Assembly (NCBI GenBank): GCA_019055375.1 | Contig: JAHQIW010000873.1 | Span: forward strand, 62,001 to 126,000 | Reading direction: 5' to 3' | DNA length: 64,000 nt | From: Parelaphostrongylus tenuis | Lineage: Eukaryota > Nematoda > Chromadorea > Rhabditida > Metastrongylidae | In this document: positions 23,720 through 36,200 of the stretch, piece after piece | Position numbering within the stretch: position 1 is the stretch's first letter | Layout: each line of letters begins with the position of its first letter | Program-made: the position numbers and the translations under genes | Notes under the pieces: model-generated | The model's input: the letters and a program-made list of their open reading frames with translations, nothing else | What the model was told of the DNA's origin: nothing | The model's database searches: none

Positions 23720-26240
23720 CAAAGTCATGTGATATGCAGAGAGAGAGCAGGCCGCTTCAAGTTGTTCTGATGTTTCTTCCTCATAGAAGTGTGTCATCAT
23801 GTGAAAACGATTTTGCACTACCTCCTACATTATCCAGTTTTATGTTTGCGGCATCGGTTTTGTCAGAAATCTGGTGCTTGCTTACACATTCCGACTGATT
23901 CGTTTGATAGCGATATTCGTAGACTCACTTTACACTTCACTGTTCCTTCGACCGACTTTTATAACGAAGAAAAATGAGAAGGGATCCACAAATCTGTCAG
24001 TGCTTCAGGTTGTTTCCAGTTTCTCATGCATTGAATCTGCATCTGTTGAAGGCACATAATTATCTAGGGGTCATAATTTTGACTTTTAAATCGGTTTAGA
24101 TATTTAGTTCGGAAAATATGAAGCATTGGGTTTTTATTAATTTGCAGCAAAAATGTAGGAATGTGACAGTTTTTGTCGAATGTTGTTGAAAAGAGCTAGA
24201 AATATTCCTGATCCACCTCTACAATCTGCATACAAGAAAATCTATTCAAACTATGAGCAATAGCTCAATTATCGTACATGAGTGGAAAACCATAGCACAG
24301 CTGATTACGCATGAGTTAATGCAGACGAAAATGCAATGATATAACCTGAATCGAACTTTTGACAATAGAAAAGTGCTGTGTGATTAAAATAATCATGGTG
24401 TAATGGAGTGTTGGTAAACGTATATAATATTTACCCAAATTATCCTCCAAAGCATTATATCATCTACTAAATTTACCTGAACTAAAGCCATTGAATGAAC
24501 GAAGGAGATTTTTATGTTTAAGGACATAGCAGCTCCTTATTCTTGTGCCGCCACCTATGGTTATTTTCTATAATTCTATTGATACAATCAAGGTAGAATT
24601 GTGTTTTAGACGTGCTTTTTCTGAACATTTGCAGTCACAAGATTTGTATGCCGAATGATAACATCGTTTGAGAAAAGATTTCAAAGCTTCGCTATAAGAC
24701 TGCCCCGTTATTGTCAATGCTTTTTGTAAGCATGACCATACATATTTTAGTGATGATACTATAGCAACACCACTTTTTGATAGTTTGCTAGAAGTTGTTC
24801 TCCAATTTCCACTCCTTCTTTTCAAAGAAATTTGGCTGTACACCAGTTAGGTCCACCATTCTTTGAAAACACGTCCTTCAGAAAGCGGCTTTTTCTTGTA
24901 AAATCTTGAAAGCCTTTCGTTTCTGTACAATTCCATAAAACAATCATTGTGCCATTTACGATATGCACATAACATCATTAGTGTATTACCACGGGGTTTT
25001 TTCATCAAAAAAAGCCCATATTCGATTTGATTAAAAAAAAAACTTTCTAGGCCGATGGGTCTGAGTAGTTGTCAATAAGCTGCCAATTATAAATCATTGT
25101 GAGACGACAAGATTTACAGCACGGTCCAGCGTTTTTATATTAGAGGCTAGTCTGATGGGATCGAATGAAGCGACAATAAAATCGGTACTTTCTCAATATC
25201 TTTAAAATCTCAAATTTTATAGTTCAGAAGAGAGTATTTGAGGAATTTTGATGGTCAAGATTTCGTATCGTTTTAAGCTTAAACTGACTGCATTAACAAT
25301 CAGGCCTACTTGAGCCTACTTGAGGGCGATTGACATACAAGATCACCTTCCTGCCTTCAGGCAATATACTGGAAGAGATCCAGGCTCATTTCATCAAATG
25401 GCCATGGCATGAACTAGACAGATATCGGCATCGATGTCCCTGAACTAATCATTCGTTGCCGGCTCAGCACGATCACGTACACGCTAATGATAGATTTTGG
25501 TTAGAAAAAAAAACATTGTCACAAGTATGTTAGCACTGAATATCAATAACACAAGAAGTAATTCTTCCTTAAAAATTTTAGTGATGGTTTCGAGAGGTGT
25601 AAATTTGATTATCGCGTCTTTCAACATTATTCCAGGGAAACATTCCAAACTGCTACGAAAAACCTAATATTAACTAAGTGAAGAGTAGAAGAAATGAATG
25701 AAAAAATTGCGAGCAATACTGTCAATGGGTTTCGTTCTGAACGCTTCTGAATATTTGAACACTAATTTGAGGTGCTCTACATTAGCGTGTGAGTATCAGA
25801 ATAGTCTGAATAGAAGTCATAAATGGGGCACCAAAAAATCCTTTATTTAGCGCAAATGAAGTATACGGGATGAAGTCAGCAATGATCGATCGTGAAAGAT
25901 ACGCCATTCAATCAAACTTAATTAGAAGGAAGGACATCTCTGGACTTTGCGCTACGGGCGCTCAGTTCTTCACATAGATGTCTTTTCTTATTCGTTTATT
26001 TCGGTATTCTTCTATTGAGCTTTTTGCGCGCAATCATGAAACTGTTTGAATAGGTTGTTACTTTTGTAAATTGTTGCAACCTCACTATCTAGTGAATATA
26101 CGTAATTTTCAAGACATATAACTCAGTGAATATAGGGCTCAACAAGGAATACATACATGCATGTTTCATCCCCGTGCTTGAGACTCACCACGCCCTCCAA
26201 TCCTTATGTTCGGCTAATAACATCAGGTTCCTTTAAAGGA
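23720..26240. other. Intergenic, no gene recognised
   Basis: The longest frames (under 120 codons) have no recognisable domains, splice context or repeat homology that I can support. Sequence is AT-rich. Confidence 0.45.
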
Positions 26241-26242
26241 GG

Positions 26243-26455
26243 GGAGAGCCGTGGCCGAATGGTTGTGATGCGCGGGGCTGATCGCCAACCCCCAACATTC
26301 TCCGGCAATCAACAACGAACACCCTATGGAATGTTACAGCCAGGCCATAATCGAGATTGCAAGGAGAACGTTCAACCAATTTTTCACGGCTTCCAAGAAG
26401 GGTTTCAAGAAACGTTGTGAATTCTAGAAGTAGTGGATGAAAAAGCTCACCGCGA
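26243..26455 (+). mobile_element. tRNA-headed SINE, family A, copy 1
   Basis: Begins with a class-II (Ser/Leu-like) tRNA head, GCCGTGGCCGAATGGTTGTG, with GCGGGGCTGAT. The body contains AACACCCTATGGAATGTTAC and CGAGATTGCAAGGAGAACG, and the 3' end is GAATTCTAGAAGTAGTGGAT. The same head, body and tail order occurs at 54500-54705 and on the minus strand at 58845-59057, which shows a mobile family rather than a chance tRNA-like match. SINEs are mobilised by a partner LINE; an RTE remnant is present in this window. Confidence 0.75.
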
Positions 26456-27212
26456 GGCGAATGAAATAAAATGATAACGAAAAGTTTTCTGGATGATTAG
26501 TAATACTGGAATGAAACATTTGCAGGTCACCACAAGTTAGGCCGAATGTGCATTCATTAACCTCAAATTTTGAGAATGAAATGGATGGCGCATTCTCCAG
26601 AGTTTGATTAATACTGAGAGTTTCATCCTTTTATAAGCGATAATAGTTCTCTTCGAACGCTTCATTCATGGTCGTGAATGTACCAGTTTTTTTCGTTTCT
26701 TTTAATTGTCAGTATCTTTGAATTTTGTCAAGAGCTTTTGGAATGTACACATGGACATGCAGCAGCCTTGTTTGCGCTCTTGAAAAATTCATTCGATGTG
26801 GCAGATGAATTGGGCGAAAGTGCTTGCGCCAAAACACCCGCTGAAGATTAAATGTTGAACTTTTTTTGAAGCCCTCCTCATCATAAGGCGTAGTATGCAG
26901 TTTTATTGCTTCACGTATGACCAAAAGCTGTGGATTCACCAAACTAGAGAGATGACAAGACGAAAATACAACATAGTACAGTTACCTAAGAGAATTTCGG
27001 TTAGTCGGTCGTCACTTGTCGAAGTCTACACTTTCACAACTGTAATATGGCATGAGTATTGAACAATCACAAAACCTATTTGTTCGAATTCATAAAAAAT
27101 AATATATTTAGGTAATACACACTTAAACAGATAGACGGCATAGTGGTTTAGATGTCAATATTAGTGCGATGACCACCGGGAAAAATTTTCAGGCTTTATC
27201 ACAGCTCCTGAA

Positions 27213-30200
27213 TCACTTTGATCGTTTCTGTGAACGCATACGGACGAGGCTGTTCTCGGCGACATCAGCACGTTCTTCAGCGTTTTCCAAAGCTAGTTGG
27301 ATTTGGCGGAATTTGGAGAGATTTTGCGTAGCAATTTCTTCCTGATAGAAATAAGCTGAGTCCAAAAGAGATTTTATTTTTACTTGATTGTATAGTTGTT
27401 TCCTTAACCTTCCTCCACATCTAGATTGGGACCACGTTAACACAGAAAGTCTCGTTTCCGATATTGTTCCTAATCAAAAATTCTGTGAAGCTTATGTTGC
27501 CAAGAAAAAGCACTGTATATTCACCATGAGATTCTTGTATGACCACAATCTTTCAGTAAATCTTACTCTTTCCCTCTCTATCCGTCTATATCTTTCGCTC
27601 TTTCTCTTGTTTTTCACGACGGTATTTGAAGCTCCTGAGTAAGCTATGGTCCTGTTATTGGGTTAACATTCAACTAATTTGGAGCATAGCGTTGCCTTGT
27701 TCAGTGAACTCAATCAAGAAAACCAAAAAACATACCGCTTCTTCGATTTGCCTTTTCTGTACTCGAATTTTATGCTGTAACTTTTCGACCATCTCTTGTA
27801 GTCTGTCGAACATCTTTTTATCTTCTTCCACCTGAACGGAAGACTTGTCATTATCATATTCCCTGCTGCTGCATGATATATGCTGTGGTATGTGTTCTGC
27901 CTAATTTTAGACCTGGAACTGTAGTTCTCGGACTCGACGTTCCTGCTTGTTCACACCCTTGATCGCGTCTTGATAACGGCGCTGTTCAGACTGATACTCT
28001 GCCGTGACTGCTCGTACTTTCTCTTCGACTGTATTCAACGCTTTTTGGCTGGCTGAAATCGACCATTATATTACATCGCAAAATTATGTCTAGTGTTCAG
28101 ATTCACGCGACTACGCTTCTAGTGACGTCTGATTTTATGTCGGTTTTGGACCTGCTGCTTTTTCCATAAAAGATTTTAGGCGTTAAGAGCATAACATATA
28201 TATGAAACCTCACGAGTAATATGTATCTTATACATGACACTATTTTCTATGTTATCATGGTCCACCATGTATCCACATCACCAGCATAAAGAAGGTTTAT
28301 GAGTTGATGTCGCGCCTTTTCTCAGTATTTTTAAAGTGTCCTAATCCATATTATAAGCATGATTCGTCATCGTGATCGCAATAAAGTAACAGTCACATGA
28401 TCAACTAATAAACGCTCGAAAAGGAAAGGTTTCGCAAACTTTTTTCTGATCATGAAACTTTTCTATTATTCCACTCAGATTTCTATATCGTAGCTGCGGT
28501 GAGTCCGTTCGTTTTCGAAGAGGGAGTTTTCCCTTCGTGAAGGTGAATGGGGCTCAACACCGACATGTGGCATGGGCTTCCTTGCTCACTCACCTACGTG
28601 CTCCGGACCACGCCATTTGTGAATTATCAAATGTGGAGATCATCTTCTAACTAATATCTTCCGAATAACATCTGTTGAAAAAGTTATCAAGCGAGTAGAA
28701 ATTGATAGGATAAGCCCTATGTTTTGTTACAAAATAATTTAGTGAAAAGAGAACAGTGACTGTCACGCAATCAGTTCACTTGCTTCCTTATGCCTGTACA
28801 GCAATATAAACATCTCACGAAGGGTTATTGCAATAACTTAATTCGGTAAGAAAGTGTAGATGAGCAAATTCTTGTCCTGTGCTTTTTTCACGACATTTTA
28901 TGCCTATATTCTGATTCTCAGTTCAAAGATGCATCTTATAATTGTGAGTGCTGTGGTAGAATTTGGTACTTATCGCAATTCACTTCTCAATCCTTTACTA
29001 ACAGTGTTTTCTCCGCTGTTTTTTCAGACTTTTGATAGTCATTCGATAGCTCGATAGTTCCAATGCTCTGCCTCTTTGCTAAAAATGTTCAATGCGCATC
29101 AGCTGCGAAGATAAAACTGAATCTCACGTTCGGCACGCTTTTCGCTAAGGAGAAATTTTTCTTCGAGATTTTTGTTCATCGTTCAATATCTTAAGTCTCG
29201 TTGATTCTAAAAATGTGCTTGTTCCTGAAAAATCTTTCTAGTGCTTCGTAGCAGCAAAAATGAATTAGTGTTGGAAAATAATTAGCGATAAAGGAAAAGT
29301 GCCAAAAATTCGCATCCTACATTGCTGCATGGCCCGTTCTGCCTCGTCGATCTTTCCTTGAAGCTCTTTAGCGTTCATTTCAAGTCCTTTTCGAAGGCGG
29401 TCAACGTGAGTAGCATGTTCCTGTTCTTGCCGTACCTCCTCGGCCAAACGTTCAGCATCGGCAGCAGCCTGTAAATAAATTTGGTGAGTATTCTGAAGCT
29501 TTTGACAGGTAATTCTCATACCTTGCGTGCACGTTCTTCGGAAACCTTCAATTCATTGAGACAGTCGTCGAGTTCACTCTGAAATTACATATTATCACTC
29601 TTAGACGTTAACTAGTATTGTTTTATATTTAATTCCAGCTCAGAGGCATAGGTACTATCTTAAGTTACGTTTACGAACCAAGCAATAAAAGCAACTTACG
29701 CGAGCGACTTGCACTTCGTTCTCAATTTTGCGTTTCATGGCCGAGAGAGCTGTATTATTAGCAACGAGTTCGGTGTTCTCCGTTTTCAAATGGACCTGAT
29801 CCAAATCCAGTTGGCGCTTCGACTAGAATAGAAGAACGTAAAGTTTTTTTTTCTCACTGAACTGGTAACATCAACTAATCGAGTTTTTGAACCAGAAACC
29901 AACAAGTGTCTCTTGTGAACAAGTGATCCGTAGTCATATTCTTCAACAAGCGGTTATTGTATATCGCTTTTATATTATATTAGTTCGGATCAAATCCGTC
30001 AACCTCCAAATCAATTTGGTTAGAGAAAAAGATCTAAACTAAGACGTCTGACAGCATCATCACCTTTCGAATCAGTGCAAAGGGTTTGAGTACGAGCGGC
30101 TTGTGTGAGTTTTCGTGAGAAAACCATATAAAAAGTAGCAAACACTTCTTATAAACTTATAATCCAGGAGATTTTTTGCTTTTAAAAGGCATTTTGAGCA

Positions 30201-33200
30201 GAACGGAAATATCGTATTAAGGGAAACGATGAAGTTACTGTTAAGATTTTTTGTATTAATTCATTGCTTTCGGTTACCCTCTCTGCTGCATCAATTCTTT
30301 GCACAAGGTCTTCGGATTCGGCGAGAGCGATGGCAAGCCTTTTTTCTGCGGCTAGATAATTTTCACGGATTTCTTCACGGTAACGCTGTTCGTCATCGAC
30401 TTGTTCTTGTAATTCCTTCACCTAAAAACACAATTTACAAAATGCTTGCATGCAATTTCTAGTATGATGATGTGTTTCAAATAACTTCAAAGGTTACCAG
30501 ACCAGCTCGTCGCTTTGCTTGAGTTTCCTGTAGCAAGCAAATAGATCGATAAAATATTTCGTAAATACAACACACAGTTCAGACCATTTTATTGAAAAAA
30601 CAAACCGCTTTAGGTTTATTTTCGCAGGATACGGAAATTTCTCGTTCTCCTACTGAATATATTTTACATAGAATAATCGTGATATAGGATGCCAGAGACC
30701 TGATCAAAAAGCCGTTTTAGAGTTTTCTGTGTGTCAACGTTAGCTTTGTTGGCATGGTCAAGTGAGATCTCTAGTTGGTTGATGTCGCTCTCCAGCTTCT
30801 TTTTTGTACGAAGTAGTTCCGCCTTGCTCTTTACTTCGGCCTCTAGTGTCGCCTTGAAATCAGATCATTACAGTAATTTTAACAGTTTATGGACACATAT
30901 TACCTGGATGGATTCGATAGCTCTCTGATGGTTTTTTCGTGTGATCTCAAATTCTTCTTCTTTTTCCTGAATCCGCTTTTCAACATCAGATCGGATTTGT
31001 TGCACTTCGACTTGTGAGCGTAGTACCTGAAAAGAGGCCAAACTCTTATATAGTTTTGCTTTCTTACCCTTATCCAATTTACCTTGCTTTCCTCGGTCTC
31101 CAGAGCCGCTTCTGCCTCATATAAAGCATGCTGTAGCTCGTCTTTCTCTTGTTCAATACGTTTGACAGCCTTTTGCAAGTCGTTGAATGTCCTTCCGCCT
31201 TGAGAAATCTGCTCATTTAAATCACGAATCTCCTGTGCGTAGTTTTTGTTTTCTCGTCGAAGAACTTCGATCTGTTCAGTGAGATTGTCTAAGGCTGATC
31301 TCAGCTTGAAGACTTCAGTGTTTGTGTTACGAGAGTCACGATTAGTCGCATCAATCTCTTTTTGTATATCGTCTACTTTTCGCTTCCAATCCTCTACAAT
31401 TTTGTCGAAAGCCAATTGTTTTTTCTCTAATGAAGCGATAACCGTCAAGTGCCGATCCACTTCAGATCGAGCGTCTTCGGATTCTTGAACAAGTCGTCCC
31501 TTTACTTTCTCAAGCGAGATAATCTTATTTTGTGCAACTGACAGAGCCTCCTGCAAGTCCATTGTGCGAGCCATTTGTTTCCTCTTTAGATCTTCAAGCT
31601 CATCTGATCCCACTAAACCTTCTCCTTCATAACGAGTCTTCCATTGTGAAATTTCTGAGTTGATGCGACTGAGCTGGCGCTGAACATCATCCTTAGAATT
31701 TATTTCTTCCTCCAGCATTTCCTGACATTGCCCAATTTCATGCTGAAGGTTTTTGCAGGTGGCATTCAATTCATTTCGTTCGCGAGCTTCTTCTTCAGCA
31801 GCTTTTCTAGCTTCAGTCAGTTGACTCGAAATTCCAGCTTTGGCCCTATTAACAGTATTTAAGTGAACCTCTAATTCTTCTACTTGGCGTATCAAATCGC
31901 CGTTATCATTGAGAAGACGACCCTTGGATGTAGTAAAATCTGATATTTGCTTTGTTTGTTCGTCGACTTTTTGCTGAAGTTCAACGACCTGAATTTCATA
32001 CTGTTTGGCAAGACGCTCCTGTTCTACACGCGCCCTAGAATCCTGATCGAGCTGTGCATTCATATCATCAAGTTCTTTCTGCAGCACACTTTTTTCCTTA
32101 TCGATTTTCACTTTGGCTTTCTGGAGACCATCGAGCTGTTCGGTCAAGTGAGCAATCTGGTCATTGTTCTTTTTTCTCAAAGCAGCTAACTGGTCTTCAT
32201 GAGCCATATTAAGCTCGTCCAAATCACGGCGATACTTCACAATCTCCGAGTCTCTTTTCTTGTTTAGTTCACGTTGGACCTGCATCTGGCTGTTTTGCTC
32301 ATCTAAACGATCGTTTAGTTCCTCAAAATCCCTTTGTAACTCAGACCTTGCACGGTCAGCCTTAGCTCGTGATTGGCGTTCGTGTTCAAGTTCATCCTCT
32401 ATTTCGATTATTCGTGAAGCGTTCTCCTTTGATTGGCGAGTGAGTCGATTGATCAGTGCCTGCTCGTCTTCTATTCTAACGTTTAGGGCATGTAGATCGG
32501 CTTCTTTGTTTGTTAACGACATATCTGCCTCTTGCTTGATTTTCGTCATCTCTTCCAAAGTTTCTGTGGCAGATTTTAGTTCATTCTCAATTTTTCGCTT
32601 GGCCTTCTCTGTTTCGATTCGAATTCGACGTTCACGTTCAATAGATTCTTCCATTTCGTCAAGAGTTTGCTCTAATTTTTGTCTTAGGCGAGCTGCCTGT
32701 GCTTGTTTTGCTTCCTCTGCTTGCAGGTCATCGATTATTTGACGATTTATCTCTTCTTGATGTTTCTTTTCTTTATTTAGCTTGGCGATTGTTTCATCCT
32801 GGGCGTTAATCTCGTCTTGGAGGGATCGTATCTGATTTTCTTTCGCTTCTTTTTGCTCAACAGATTTCAATAGATTTCCGTCTGCGAGCTCAATGTTCCG
32901 TTTTATGTTTTCCACTTCCTGCAATGCTTTCCGCTTTTGTCTTTCCAGTTCAGCATTTCTATCCTCTTGCTCAGAAAGTTTGTCGCTGATGTCATTCAAT
33001 CCTTTCTCAAGTTCCTGTTTGGTGCTGGTTAACTTAACTAATTTTTCCTCGATTGAAGCGGAACCGCCTTTAGTGCTCTCCAGCTGTTCCAAAAGCCTGT
33101 TCTGCTCGCTCTTCAACTTGTTGTACAAATCTTCCTTGGCTTTTCTTTCTGTCTCAGCCTTGGCTACTTCCGCTTCAAGTGCTTTCTGTTCTTCCACCAT

Positions 33201-36200
33201 TTTTGCCATTTCTTCAGCCATTTTACCACATTTCAACTGAGGTCGGATTTTTCCGAACAACAGAAACCAGTTCCAAGTTCGAAGTACGCACCACGATCGG
33301 ATGTTTCGCTGCAAGATTACGTAAGCATTTAACTGTTTTTTACGAGCATCGCACTCAGCGAGGGTATTATAATAACGAATGCTGCTCTGTAGTCCTGTTA
33401 TAATCTCGTTGAGCTTTTTATCTCTAAGCTCCTCAATATGCGCAACGACTCCGGCTTTGAAGAACACTTTAGTATGACCAATGCGGAACTGCTCCTCTTT
33501 AAGTTTATCAGATTTCACCAGAGCCTGGAGGATCGCATCAGCACTGGTTTTGGGATCCTTACTGGCTTTTGCTTCATCTGCACTAAGAATAGAGTAGCGA
33601 TGAACGAAATCGGAGTGAAGAGTTCTGTTCGGAAAACCTTTGCGGCAAATACGGATACCCTCAAGCACACCGTTGCAAGTCAGCTGATTGAGAACCAACG
33701 CAGCATCAATCACTCCAGAAGCTTTTTTCTCATTAGGAATTATACATCGAATAAAGTGTGGGTGCGTCTTATGGAGCATGTTCATCAGATTATTCAGCGA
33801 TTCTCGATAAAGCATAGATACTGTCATAAAAGCGCCGGACTTTCCTTTCTTTTTCCCACCACCACCACCTGCTGAAATCAAAGACCTTATTCAATCAAGA
33901 AAATTCAGTGACAAATGAAAGAATAACGCGAACATATGACACAAAGACATACATTTGGCAGCATCGACGGCCTCTTCCTGAGTGATAAAGTCTCTCCAAA
34001 CTTCGGCGAGCAGATCGTTACCCTTTGAAGCTTTCATCACGGTTATGACGGTATCGTTCAAAGGATCTTTATTTTTTTCAAGCCAATTCGTGACATTATA
34101 TCTGACAGTTCCAGCATAATGTCTCATAGCAAAGTGTGCTTCCGCTTGTTTCCCTTTCGGTGGTTTCGGTTTCTCGAAATTTGGATGCTTTCCTAGATGT
34201 TGTTCGTTGAGCTTCTGTGCTAATGTCATGTCTGTAGCCTTCGGCACAATGCACTCCTCATCCAACATAGAAATGATACCCAGAGGCTGGAATATAAAGT
34301 TGATAGAACACTTAAAGCGGTTGGCATGCTAGACGTGGCAGGTCCATTCCGCTAGATCATTCACTAACCTTCTCAATCAGCTCGATACATGCTTGAAGAT
34401 CTAGACCAAAGTCGATGAACGTCCACTGAATTCCCTCACGAGCATACTCCTCTTGCTCGAGGACAAACATGTGATGGTTGAAGAAACTGCTGCAGTTTCT
34501 CGTTTACGAAGTTGATCCAAAGTTGCTCGAAAGAGTTGAACTAAATGAAATTTACTTTCTTGAATAATAAAATTGAGGGATTTCTATTTTTTCAAGCTTG
34601 GCATACTTATTTCTTCTTAGTTATAAGAGGCTTTGATTCGTTTTTAAGCAATTCCTATTGTGATTTCTGATTTAAACCAATAGCATGGTGAAGCAGCTCA
34701 TAAAATTACGTTAATATTAAAGGAAGTAGGCAATCGATAAAAAATTGAGTTAATCCCTCATGAGATTGATCATTGTGGCTACTCAATCAACGCGGTTGCA
34801 TTTCATCTTTTACAATCCGACATTTGATTACATGTGGCCGCCTCGCTAATGGATATCTAGTTTTCCCCCACACACCGTGATATGAAACTAACCCATATAG
34901 CCCGACCTACTATTCTGTGCCGTCGCTTGAGAGAGTCAAATACTCCCTAGCATGAGCTATAGTATTCGTGCTGTTTTGCTTGGTTCTTCTAACGCGATGC
35001 GATTTCTACTCTTTGTGCAAACTATCGATTGTAGACAAAAAGCTTTAGAAAAACCTTTGGGCTAAAATTAAAAGACCGATAAGAACAAAAGTGCTGTCAG
35101 CTCGATAAATCTGACCTCATGTGCGAATATATATTAATTCACTGATAAGAACTCACTTTTTGAAATAACTTTGCTTAAAAAACTCACATCGAAAATTTCA
35201 AAGCCGGCTATATCCAACACACCGATAAAGAAATCACGATTGATTCCTTGCTGATCAAGGGTCAAGTTGCACTTCTTAACTAACCAGTGAAAGACGCGAG
35301 CGTAAAGTCCTTTAGCCATGGCTCCAATTGCCCAGTTGACTTGCTCGACATTTTGACCTTTTGAGACCCATTCGGCTCCGACTTTGACTCTCGGAGAGAC
35401 AAGAGCCTTCAGAAATTTTTCAACATCAATCCCATACATGGCTGCAGCTTTTTCGGCATCTTCCTGACCATCAGGTTCCGCCTGTTCTTCGCGAGGACGT
35501 TGTTTGAATTTCATAGCCCCCATATGCATATGAGCAGCCATCAGACGATAGCAGTCCATCTTCTCCTGAGGCGAGAAATTCAGAATGTCGAATGCTTCAT
35601 CAGTCAGCTGAAACTCTTCAGTGTCATTAATACCATCAATAGTGAGCTCAGCTTGTGCAATGAAGTAGTAGTCTTTCAACGGCTTGTCTAATAAAAGTTG
35701 CTTCTTCAGTTCGGGTTTATAGTCAGAGAATAACTGGTAGAAAATGTGATAACAACGTTCCCCAGGAGCTTGACGAATTACACGGGACTTCTCTAGCAGG
35801 TAGTGTTCTATGTCGCAAGAAGCAAGACGCCCTTGTTTGGAAAAATGGATTCGAATAAACTTTCCGAATCGAGATGAGTTGTTGTTTCTGACCGTCTTCG
35901 CGTTGCCAAATGCTTCAAGCACGGGATTTGTCTGGACGATTTGATCCTCCAATGTGACCTTCTTTTCGTTACTGCTTGGCTTTTCCTGTTGACTGGCTCC
36001 AACACTTGCGAAGTAGCAAATAACCTGCAAAGGTTTATTTGATTTAGGTGATTGATAATCACCGTTCTATAAGTGACTGTGTTCATACTTTTTTCGTGTT
36101 TTCAGTTTTTCCTGCACCAGATTCTCCAGTGATCAGCATGGACTGGTTCTCATGATCTATGAGCATATTCCTGTAAGCTTCGTCGGAGACTGCGAATAAG

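Noticed and set aside
30498..30527. Including the [10 protein letters not shown] unit in the main myosin model
   Set aside because: Skipping it gives exact collinearity with the UNC-54 rod heptads; kept only as a candidate.
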